NCBI GenBank assembly: GCA_049688595.1
Contig: JBAVLA010000326.1
Coordinates: 1 to 6,340 of the forward strand
Source of the DNA: Prado023 sp049688595
Lineage (GTDB): Bacteria; Actinomycetota; Actinomycetes; S36-B12; CAIYMF01
DNA: 6,340 nucleotides
Direction of reading: 5' to 3'
Shown: piece after piece, positions 1 through 4,921 of the stretch
Layout of the letters: every line of letters begins with the position of its first letter
How positions within the stretch are numbered: position 1 is the stretch's first letter
Translations under genes and position numbers: made by a program
Notes under the pieces: model-generated
Told to the model about the DNA's origin: nothing
What the model saw: only the letters and a program-made list of their open reading frames with translations
Databases searched by the model: none

Positions 1-31
1 GCCCATGCCTGCCCCGAGGCGACTCCCCTGC

Positions 32-56
32 CCCGAGCGGGTCGCCGCCGCTCGGG
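32..56. terminator. Strong GC-rich hairpin, possible terminator
   Basis: A perfect 9-bp inverted repeat, CCCGAGCGG (32-40) and CCGCTCGGG (48-56), flanks a 7-base loop. Neither side has a T tract, so if it terminates transcription it would be of the U-less type proposed for actinobacteria. It lies at the ruined end of the NERD-like remnant, and its direction is undetermined. Part of the left arm also lies in an 11-base direct repeat (CCTGCCCCGAG at 8-18 and 27-37). Confidence 0.35.
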
Positions 57-84
57 AGCACCTGATCCACCGGAGGCACGTCGA

Positions 85-238
85 CCCCTCACGGATGACC
101 AACACATCGAGGTCGCTGACGCCCGGCAGGTGGTTACCGAGAACCACACGTGCGAGGCGTCGTCCAAGGCGGCAACGAGATGCTCAGCCGCGGCCCGCTC
201 GTCGCGATGGCTGGGCAGATCAGCAACGATCACCATGA
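85..238 (-). pseudogene. Frameshifted N-terminal remnant of a NERD-domain (nuclease-related) protein
   Basis: Reading leftward from the ATG at 238, the first 33 codons give a plausible N-terminus (MVIVADLPSHRDERAAAEHL, then VAALDDASHVWFS). In that frame the protein then turns to nonsense. A different frame picks up at about 140 with GNHLPGVSDLDVLVIREG, ending near 85. The join WFS/GNHLPGVSDLDVLVI resembles the start of NERD domains, where a hydrophobic strand is followed by a loop and a D-x-D-x-L-h-I strand before the E-x-K catalytic motif. The two halves would be in frame with one extra base near 140-145. The expected E-x-K segment is not seen further left in any frame, so a second break near 85 is likely. 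Family assignment rests on pattern memory. No good ribosome binding site precedes the ATG. It could instead be two unrelated reading-frame fragments. Confidence 0.38.
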
Positions 239-408
239 CCCGCAGCTGCCCGGTCAGGGGCGGTCCAGGCCCGCGAAGACGAAAGGGGCTGCCGGGCGGC
301 TCGGCCCCGGCCAGCCTCGTTCGTCCGACGCATGCGATACCGTCACCGCGAGCCCGGGCCCCAACGGCCGGAAGGCGACGGCCCCGGTCGAAACGGCCGA
401 CCGAGGAC
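239..408 (+). other. Non-coding leader between the NERD-like remnant and the carbonic anhydrase gene
   Basis: This stretch is open in the carbonic anhydrase frame back to 150, but the translation is proline/arginine/glycine-rich with no family character, so it is read as non-coding. The promoter of the carbonic anhydrase gene should be here. The only weak candidate is an extended -10-like TGCGATACC at 333-341, with no convincing -35 box. Near the 3' end, CGGTCG (385-390) and CGACCG (398-403) can form a 6-bp stem with a 7-base loop. CGGCC (379-383) with GGCCG (395-399) is a competing pairing. Both lie just upstream of the ribosome binding site. Confidence 0.35.
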
Positions 409-413
409 AGGAG
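409..413 (+). promoter_or_regulatory. Ribosome binding site deciding the carbonic anhydrase start
   Basis: AGGAG at 409-413 is six bases before the ATG at 420 but directly abuts the in-frame ATG at 414. Spacing therefore favours 420. A weaker GAGG at 403-406 would serve 414. Confidence 0.55.
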
Positions 414-419
414 ATGACG

Positions 420-1283
420 ATGGCGGGCATCGTCTGGAACTACGACCCGACTGCGCCTGACATCGAGCCTTCGCCGGCCTCGCCGGCTGAGGCAATCGGG
501 CTGCTCGACCGGGGCAACGCGACATTCGCAGAGCTTGAGGCCACGTCGACGACTCCGCTCATCGTTCCGGTCGATGCCGACGACCTCGGCTTTGGGGCAG
601 TGCCCGGGGAGACTCCGCGGCAAGCACCGTTCGCCGCGCTGCTGGGCTGCGCTGATGCCCGGGTGCCCCTCGAGCTGATCTTCCTGCAGTCGGCCAACGA
701 CTTGTTCGTGGTCCGCGTCGCCGGGAACGTACTCGGCGCGGAGTGCATCGGAAGCTTGGACTACGCAGTGGAGAGCCTCGCCAGCCTGCGCCTGCTGGCC
801 GTCCTAGGTCACACGCGGTGCGGCGCAGTCACCGGTTCCGTGGACGCCTACTTGGCGACGTCGATCTACTTGGGCTTCTCGGCGAACCTGCCCGTGCGGG
901 CGATAGTCGACGCCATCATGCCGACTGTCCGGGCCGCCGACATCGGGCTGAAGGAGGCGCACGGCCCAGAAGCCAACCAGCTGCCGGGGTACCGTTCGGC
1001 CCTCATCGACACGACCGCGATCCTCAACGCAGCTGTCGGGGCGGAGGCGCTGGAACGGATCTTCGCGGCCAATCTGGGCAGGAGGCTCAGGGTGGCGCTC
1101 GGCATCTACGACCTCGCCAGCCGCACCGTCGGGATGCCCGCAGCCAGCGGCGACGATCCCCACTGGGAGGCCGGCCTGGTCAGCCCCCCAAGGCCTGAGG
1201 ACTTCCCGGAGTTCGTGATGAGCGTGGCGAGCTCCGGATACGTGACCACCCTGCTGCACACCGCGCCCCGCAGACGTCGCTGA
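420..1283 (+). CDS. Beta-class carbonic anhydrase
   Basis: Predicted zinc enzyme of 287 residues that interconverts CO2 and bicarbonate in the cytoplasm; no signal peptide or membrane segment is seen. The beta-class signature is complete: GCADARVP gives zinc ligand C77 and the D79-R81 dyad, and GHTRCGAV gives zinc ligands H131 and C134. The strand ALGIYDLASRTV near 226-237 matches the late-core 'YDL' strand of the family. It is longer than usual (common members are about 200-230 residues). The extra length lies between the second zinc motif and about residue 190, and in a tail of about 45 residues after 240 with an arginine-rich end. The start is chosen by AGGAG six bases upstream; ATG at 414 (two residues longer) is possible, and ATG at 150 would add an uncharacteristic 90-residue stretch. 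It stands alone, convergent with the pirin gene. Class is confident; the physiological role is not shown. Confidence 0.92.
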   Translation: MAGIVWNYDPTAPDIEPSPASPAEAIGLLDRGNATFAELEATSTTPLIVPVDADDLGFGAVPGETPRQAPFAALLGCADARVPLELIFLQSANDLFVVRVAGNVLGAECIGSLDYAVESLASLRLLAVLGHTRCGAVTGSVDAYLATSIYLGFSANLPVRAIVDAIMPTVRAADIGLKEAHGPEANQLPGYRSALIDTTAILNAAVGAEALERIFAANLGRRLRVALGIYDLASRTVGMPAASGDDPHWEAGLVSPPRPEDFPEFVMSVASSGYVTTLLHTAPRRRR

Positions 1284-1286
1284 GCG

Positions 1287-1304
1287 GGCTCCCACGGGGG
1301 TGCC
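1287..1304 (+). terminator. Possible terminator hairpin after the carbonic anhydrase gene
   Basis: Four bases after the TGA, GGCTCCC and GGGTGCC form a stem of two 3-bp GC blocks separated by a T-T mismatch, around a 4-base loop (ACGG). There is no T tract. Position directly behind a gene facing a convergent operon supports the call, but the stem is short. Confidence 0.3.
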
Positions 1305-1317
1305 GGAGGCCGGGTCA

Positions 1318-1395
1318 AGAACGGGCAGCCGGGCGAGACGCGGCCACCCGCCGACGCCGGGCAGGACACGGCAACCCGCCGACGCCGGGCAGGAC
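1318..1395. repeat. 28-bp-period direct repeat in the convergent gap
   Basis: A perfect 22-base repeat (beginning ACCCGCCGACGCC, ending GGGCAGGAC) occurs at 1346-1367 and 1374-1395, a period of 28. A degenerate earlier unit at the same period ends at 1339, matching best over its last 12 bases (GCCGGGCGAGAC). A further 10-base piece of the unit (CCCGCCGACG) recurs at 1431-1440, inside the 3' end of the pirin gene. The array fills most of the space between the carbonic anhydrase and pirin stop codons. It has no CRISPR-like spacer structure. Function unknown; it may be a slippage-derived GC repeat. Confidence 0.7.
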
Positions 1396-1399
1396 GCTG

Positions 1400-2389
1400 T
1401 CAACCCTCGACTCGGACAGGCGGCCACACCCCCGCCGACGTCCTCCGCGGTCGTCGCCCGCGAGGCTTGAGGCGCACGTTCGGCATGGGCGGTGCTGGGA
1501 TGCGCAGGCGCGGACCGACATAGCCGGCGACCACGCCGAACCGGTCACCGCCGGCCTCCCAGTCGGCGCGGAACTGCGCGATCTCCTCATGGCTGCGGCC
1601 CACGAAGTTCCACCACATCACGATCTCCTCGGTGAAGGGCACCCCACCGAGGAGCACCACGCGGGCACCTTCGGGCCCGGCCTCCAGAAGCAGCGCCGAT
1701 GGCCCGGAGTCCACGCAGCCGAGGTCGCCGAACTCCAATTCGACGCCTTGGAGCGACACCGAGCCGGTGTCCAGCAGGGCCCCATGCTCGAAGCTCGGAT
1801 CGACCGCCAGCGACAGCCGAGCGCCTGGCGCCAGGTTGAGCTCGGCGCCGAGCAACGGGGAGTACGTGCGGACCGGCGAGACCGCCCCGGCCAGGGATGA
1901 GACCGGCCCCGCCAGGGCTCCGATGAACACCCGCGCCATCCCAGCACCGTTGGCCAGGACCACAGCCTCCGGCGCGTGGTGGTCGAAGGCACGCCCAGCG
2001 TCCCGGGCCTCGTCGGGAAGCGCGATCCACAACTGCACGCCGTGGAGCACCTCGGTGTCCGGAGTCGACACCTCGGAATGGGCGATGCCCGTTCCCCCGG
2101 TCATCAGGTTGACCTCGCCAGGTCGCACGATCGCATGCACGCCACCTGAGTCGCGATGCTCTATCACGCCCTCGAACAGCCACGAAACGGTCTGCAGCCC
2201 GGCATGCGGGTGGGGTGCCACGTCCATCGGCTGGCCGTCGACGCCGACACGGGTCGGGCCGTAGTGGTCCGCGAAGCACCAGGCGCCGACGAAGGGCCTG
2301 TTCCCGTGCGGCAACGTGCGCCGCACGGTCATGGCCCGGATGCCCCCCAGGGCCACCTCGCGCGGCGCGAGGACCTCGACGGCTGGCAT
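1400..2389 (-). CDS. Pirin family protein (cupin-fold metalloprotein)
   Basis: Predicted 329-residue bicupin of the pirin family. The N-terminus MPAVEVLAPREVALGG, then TVRRTLPHGNRPFVGAWCF and DHYGP, is typical of actinobacterial pirins. Metal ligands of the N-terminal cupin are all present: H60 and H62 in APHPHAGLQTVSW, and H104 and E106 in GTGIAHSEVSTP. The C-terminal cupin covers roughly residues 170-300. Family members bind Fe; some show quercetin 2,3-dioxygenase activity and others act as protein partners, so the substrate is not inferable. It is the last gene of a four-gene operon, beginning 8 bp after the acetyltransferase stop. No clear ribosome binding site lies in that gap, so it may depend on translational coupling. 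The start is fixed by family alignment; upstream in-frame ATG codons lie inside the preceding gene. The last 15 or so residues (arginine/proline-rich) extend beyond the usual end, into sequence sharing a piece of the adjacent repeat. Confidence 0.93.
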   Translation of the reverse strand: MPAVEVLAPREVALGGIRAMTVRRTLPHGNRPFVGAWCFADHYGPTRVGVDGQPMDVAPHPHAGLQTVSWLFEGVIEHRDSGGVHAIVRPGEVNLMTGGTGIAHSEVSTPDTEVLHGVQLWIALPDEARDAGRAFDHHAPEAVVLANGAGMARVFIGALAGPVSSLAGAVSPVRTYSPLLGAELNLAPGARLSLAVDPSFEHGALLDTGSVSLQGVELEFGDLGCVDSGPSALLLEAGPEGARVVLLGGVPFTEEIVMWWNFVGRSHEEIAQFRADWEAGGDRFGVVAGYVGPRLRIPAPPMPNVRLKPRGRRPRRTSAGVWPPVRVEG

Positions 2390-2397
2390 CGGCCGGC

Positions 2398-2697
2398 TCA
2401 CACAAGCCCCAGGGCGGCGCGTCGGTCGGCGGGCACGAGGTCTGCGTACTCGGGGTTCTTGACGATGAAGCCCCGCACGAAGCGGCACGCCGGCTGCACG
2501 GACCTGCCCGCAGCACGGGTGGCGTCCAGGGCCTCGCGGATCAGCGTCGTGGCCAGTCCCCTGCCCAGGAAGGTCTGGTCGATCTCAGTGTGCGGGAAGA
2601 TCCGCACGTCACCGTCCTCCCAGTAGTCGGTGAATCCGGCCAGGGCGCCGTCGACGTGGATCTCGAATCGATGCCCCGCGTCGGTCACGTAGATCAT
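2398..2697 (-). CDS. Small GNAT-like N-acetyltransferase (Acetyltransf_CG / NATD1-like type)
   Basis: A 99-residue protein spanning only a minimal GNAT fold. The N-terminal strands (residues 1-35: MIYVTDAGHRFEIHVDGALA, then GFTDYWEDGDVRIF) lead into HTEIDQTFLGRGLATTLIRE. That segment matches the acetyl-CoA pyrophosphate loop of this subfamily, where the usual Q/R-x-x-G-x-G/A appears as F-L-G-R-G-L-A. The later segment with C-x-F-V-R-G-F-I and NPEYADLV (about residues 71-87) is typical of the Acetyltransf_CG subfamily, the same small domain as human NATD1. The substrate is unknown, for the family as well. The start overlaps the FMN reductase stop as ATGA, and AAGGAG lies five bases upstream inside that gene, so translation is probably both coupled and independently initiated. 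Family assignment is confident; role in the operon is a guess. Confidence 0.9.
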   Translation of the reverse strand: MIYVTDAGHRFEIHVDGALAGFTDYWEDGDVRIFPHTEIDQTFLGRGLATTLIREALDATRAAGRSVQPACRFVRGFIVKNPEYADLVPADRRAALGLV

Positions 2698-3302
2698 GGT
2701 CGCTCCTTGCCTGCCAGAAGCTGCGAGAACGGGATCACAGTGTCGTACGCCGACCCGGCCGGAGGCCTGCGCTGGCTGCGTCGGACTGCGTCGGCCAGTT
2801 CACCGACCGCCCTGCGGATCCGCTCGGCAAGACGCGCGGCGCCCTCGCCGCCGAAGTCGGAGGTGGCCGCGAAGACCCCCGTGCGCACCGGCAGCGCACC
2901 GAGGTAGGCGAAGAGGGGCCGCATCGAGTGCTCGATCATCAGCGAGTGCCGCTCGGTGCCGCCGGTGGCGGCCAGCAGCACCGGCATCCCGCTCAGGGCG
3001 TCCGGCTCGAGGGCGTCGAAGAACATCTTGAACAGCCCGCTGTACGACGCCGAGAACGTGGGCGTCACGACCACCAGGCCGTCGGCGGACGTGACCGACG
3101 CGATCGCGTCCCGCAAAGCCCCAGTCGGGAAGCCGGTCAGCATGGCGTCGGCCAGCGCGTGGGCGTGCTCCCGCAGGTCGACGTGGACGATATCGACACC
3201 ACCCAGCGCTGTACGGACCTGCTCGCCGAGGTCGTCAGCCAGCAGGCGAGTCGTGGAGGGCGAGCGCAGGCCCGCCGACACCACGGCGACTGCGCGGTTC
3301 AT
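2694..3302 (-). CDS. LLM-partnered NAD(P)H-dependent FMN reductase, CE1759 family
   Basis: Predicted 202-residue flavodoxin-fold FMN reductase. It opens with a beta strand and phosphate-binding loop, AVAVVSAGLRSPSTTRLLAD (residues 4-23), in which the S-P-S-T-T-R segment should bind the FMN phosphate. VVVTPTFSASYSGLFKMFFD (77-96) is the second flavin-contact loop of the family, and LLAATGGTERHSL (109-121) the third. The C-terminus PFSQLLAG fits the subfamily. Members sit beside an FMN-dependent luciferase-like monooxygenase and are thought to supply it with reduced FMN. That pairing is exact here: the start overlaps the monooxygenase stop as ATGA, and the stop overlaps the acetyltransferase start as ATGA. 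A weak GGGTGA lies four bases upstream. An in-frame ATG at 3362 would add 20 arginine-rich residues lying inside the preceding gene and is not favoured. The specific subfamily rests on pattern recognition plus context. Confidence 0.92.
   Translation of the reverse strand: MNRAVAVVSAGLRSPSTTRLLADDLGEQVRTALGGVDIVHVDLREHAHALADAMLTGFPTGALRDAIASVTSADGLVVVTPTFSASYSGLFKMFFDALEPDALSGMPVLLAATGGTERHSLMIEHSMRPLFAYLGALPVRTGVFAATSDFGGEGAARLAERIRRAVGELADAVRRSQRRPPAGSAYDTVIPFSQLLAGKERP
2703..2708 (-). promoter_or_regulatory. Ribosome binding site of the GNAT-like gene
   Basis: AAGGAG on the minus strand, five bases before the ATG at 2697 and inside the 3' end of the FMN reductase gene. It is the best Shine-Dalgarno match in the operon, so this small protein may be made at a relatively high level. 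Confidence 0.6.
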
Positions 3303-4471
3303 CGAGTCACCCGGGAGCCTGCGCGCAGGACGTTGTCGTCCTCGGCGCGCGTGCCGGTCCACCCATCCACGGCCGGCCCGGTCGGGCTCTCCTGCGTGGC
3401 GCCGTGTTGAGCGACGCGAGCCCGATGGGTCGGACCATCGGGTACGTGGGCGGGCTTGAGTGCGGCGAACTCGCGGCGCAGCACGGGCAGCACCTTCTCG
3501 CCGAGCAGGTCCAACTGCTCGAGGACCGTTTTGAGCGGCAGCCCGGCATGGTCCACGAGGAACAGTTGGCGCTGGTAGTCACCGACGTAGTCGCGGAAGC
3601 CCAGCGTCCGCTCGATGATCTGCTGGGGGCTGCCGACGGTCAGCGGGGTCTCCGCGGTGAACTCCTCCAGGCTCGGGCCGCCGCCGTACACGGGGGCGTG
3701 GTCGAAGTACGGGCGGAACTCGCGGACCGCATCCTGGCTGTTGGGCCGGATGAAGACCTGCCCGCCCAGGCCCACGATCGCCTGATCGGCGCGGCCGTGC
3801 CCGTAGTGCTCGAAGCGCCGGCGGTACAGGTCGACCATCTGCTGGGTGTGCTCCTTGGGCCAGAAGATGTGGTTGGCGAAGAACCCGTCGCCGTAGTAGG
3901 CGGCTTGTTCGGCGATCTGCGGGCTGCGGATCGAGCCGTGCCACACGAACGGGGGCACGCCGTCGAGCGGGCGGGGCGTCGAGGTGAAGCCATGCAGCGG
4001 GGTGCGGAACCTGCCCTGCCAGTTCACGACGTCCTCTCGCCAGAGCCGGTGCAGCAGCGCGTAGTTCTCGATGGCCAGAGAGATGCCGTCGCGGATGTCC
4101 TTGCCGAACCATGGGTACACCGGGCCGGTGTTGCCTCGACCGAGCATGAGGTCCATCCGGCCGTCGGTGAGGTGCTGGAGGGTGGCGTAGTCCTCGGCGA
4201 TCCGGACTGGGTCGGTGGTCGTGATCAGGGTGGTCGCCGTCGACAGGATCACGTTCTTCGTCTGGGCTGCGATGTAGGCCATGGTCGTCGTCGGCGCGGA
4301 CGCGACGAACGGCGGGTTGTGGTGCTGGCCGACGGCGACCACGTCCATCCCGATGTCGTCGGCCTTCCGCGCGATCTCGACCTGGGCCTTGATCCGCTCA
4401 TGCTCGGTCGGCGTCCGGCCGGTGACCGGGTTGGTGGTGACATCGCCGACGCTGAAGATCCCGAACTGCAT
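3299..4471 (-). CDS. FMN-dependent luciferase-like monooxygenase, CE1758 family
   Basis: Predicted 390-residue flavin monooxygenase with a bacterial-luciferase-like TIM barrel, expected to use reduced FMN and O2. Key segments: MQFGIFSVGDVTTNPVTGRT at the first strand; VGQHHNPPFVASAPTTTMAY (47-66); VILSTATTLITTTDPVRIAE (74-93); and DYATLQHLTDGRMDLMLGRG (94-113), the classic luciferase-family motif around a G-R-h-x-h-x-h-G-R-G core. FVWHGSIRSPQIAEQAAYYG (175-194) is a further barrel segment. The family core ends near AALKPAHVPDGPTH (336-349). The last 41 residues are polar, without recognisable structure, and run into the overlap with the reductase gene. It is first in the operon and divergent from a HxlR regulator. 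An AAGGG stretch lies about six bases before the ATG. The substrate is not evident; relatives oxidise alkanes, sulfonates, aldehydes or aromatics, and nothing here selects among them. Confidence 0.93.
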   Translation of the reverse strand: MQFGIFSVGDVTTNPVTGRTPTEHERIKAQVEIARKADDIGMDVVAVGQHHNPPFVASAPTTTMAYIAAQTKNVILSTATTLITTTDPVRIAEDYATLQHLTDGRMDLMLGRGNTGPVYPWFGKDIRDGISLAIENYALLHRLWREDVVNWQGRFRTPLHGFTSTPRPLDGVPPFVWHGSIRSPQIAEQAAYYGDGFFANHIFWPKEHTQQMVDLYRRRFEHYGHGRADQAIVGLGGQVFIRPNSQDAVREFRPYFDHAPVYGGGPSLEEFTAETPLTVGSPQQIIERTLGFRDYVGDYQRQLFLVDHAGLPLKTVLEQLDLLGEKVLPVLRREFAALKPAHVPDGPTHRARVAQHGATQESPTGPAVDGWTGTRAEDDNVLRAGSRVTR

Positions 4472-4489
4472 GTCGTGCCCTTCTGATGA

Positions 4490-4517
4490 ATGCTACGAAT
4501 ACCGATGTCACTATCAA
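4490..4517 (-). promoter_or_regulatory. Candidate promoter of the monooxygenase operon
   Basis: On the minus strand, TTGATA (4512-4517) and TAGCAT (4490-4495) are separated by 16 bases and match sigma-70-type -35 and -10 boxes reasonably well. Transcription would start near 4483, giving a very short leader containing the AAGGG ribosome-binding stretch. The -35 box overlaps the left arm of the palindrome at 4510-4526. Inferred from consensus only. Confidence 0.4.
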
Positions 4518-4526
4518 CAACATAGT
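4510..4526. promoter_or_regulatory. Palindromic candidate operator for the HxlR-type regulator
   Basis: A perfect inverted repeat, ACTAT (4510-4514) and ATAGT (4522-4526), with a 7-base AT-rich spacer, lies in the 91-bp divergent gap. The local drop in G+C and the placement over a candidate -35 box of the leftward operon, and over a -10-like CATAGT for the rightward gene, fit a shared operator. A looser outer pair, ACGAA (4495-4499) and TTCGT (4526-4530), flanks it. HxlR/DUF24 regulators bind short dyads of this general form as dimers. Binding is inferred. Confidence 0.5.
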
Positions 4527-4551
4527 TCGTGCTCCATTCCCGAGCAGCCAT

Positions 4552-4556
4552 GGAGG
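4552..4556 (+). promoter_or_regulatory. Ribosome binding site deciding the HxlR-type regulator start
   Basis: GGAGG, six bases before the ATG at 4563, is a near-ideal Shine-Dalgarno site. It rules against the in-frame ATG at 4281, which lies deep inside the opposite-strand monooxygenase gene. Confidence 0.75.
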
Positions 4557-4562
4557 TGCCCG

Positions 4563-4901
4563 ATGTCCGGCGATGACGACGGGGACGCGTGCTCACCGAT
4601 CGAGAGCGCGATGGGCGTGCTCGGCCGGGCGTGGGCCGGGGCGGTCCTCCAGGCGATGCTCGATGGCAACCAGCGCTTCACCGACATCCGGCGGGCGGCG
4701 CCGGGCGTGACCGACGCCGTCCTGTCCGCCCGGCTGCGCGAGCTGTGCCAGCGCGGCTTCGCCGAGCGGGTCGTGGACGCGGGTCCGCCCGTGGCCGTCA
4801 ACTACCACCTCACCGAGGTCGGTCGCGACACCGAGCCCGTCCTGGCAGCGCTGCAGGAGTTCGGCCGCCGGCACCGCGAGCTGCTCTGCCGCGCGCCCTG
4901 A
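4563..4901 (+). CDS. HxlR (DUF24) family winged-helix transcriptional regulator with a sensor-type cysteine
   Basis: A 112-residue DNA-binding protein of the usual HxlR length. The order is C10-S-P-I-E near the N-terminus; a helix around VLGRAWAGAVLQAMLDGNQR (19-38); FTDIRRAAPGVTDAVLSARL (39-58), which is the helix-turn-helix with the family's F-x-[ED]-[LI]-x-R pattern; RELCQRGFAERV (59-70); the wing PVAVNYHLTEVGRD (76-89); and a C-terminal dimerisation helix. HxlR relatives such as YodB, CatR, HypR and QorR sense quinones, diamide or oxidants through a cysteine near the N-terminus, and C10 sits in that place. C62 and C109 are two further thiols. It is divergent from the monooxygenase-reductase operon across a short gap with a palindrome, so it probably represses that operon and itself. 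Family is confident; target and redox sensing are inferred. Confidence 0.92.
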   Translation: MSGDDDGDACSPIESAMGVLGRAWAGAVLQAMLDGNQRFTDIRRAAPGVTDAVLSARLRELCQRGFAERVVDAGPPVAVNYHLTEVGRDTEPVLAALQEFGRRHRELLCRAP

Positions 4902-4903
4902 CG

Positions 4904-4921
4904 CCCGCCCGCTACGGCGGG
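4904..4921. terminator. Possible bidirectional terminator hairpin
   Basis: CCCGCC (4904-4909) and GGCGGG (4916-4921) form a perfect 6-bp GC stem with a 6-base loop. It lies between the convergent regulator and YyaL-type genes and covers the latter's stop codon. No T tract is present on either strand. The symmetric placement in a 10-bp gap supports a shared role. Confidence 0.4.

Noticed and set aside
150..413. An N-terminal extension of the carbonic anhydrase from the ATG at 150
   Set aside because: The additional 90 residues or so are compositionally unlike the rest, lack a signal peptide and family similarity, and a good ribosome binding site sits before 420.
1318..1395. A CRISPR array
   Set aside because: The units are 22 bases with only 6 bases between them, there are at most three in phase, and there are no unique spacers of useful length or cas genes nearby.
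804..1427. A 207-codon minus-strand frame antisense to the carbonic anhydrase gene
   Set aside because: The plus-strand frame has intact zinc-binding motifs; this one has no family character and would run through the intergenic repeat.
1587..2516. A 309-codon open frame on the minus strand overlapping pirin and the GNAT-like gene
   Set aside because: It is an alternative frame of two well-supported genes and its product is almost entirely arginine, glycine and alanine.
3404..4486. A 360-codon open frame on the plus strand, antisense to the monooxygenase gene
   Set aside because: The opposite strand encodes a clear LLM protein with family motifs throughout, while this translation is valine/glycine/arginine-rich without recognisable domains. 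It is a typical high-GC shadow frame.
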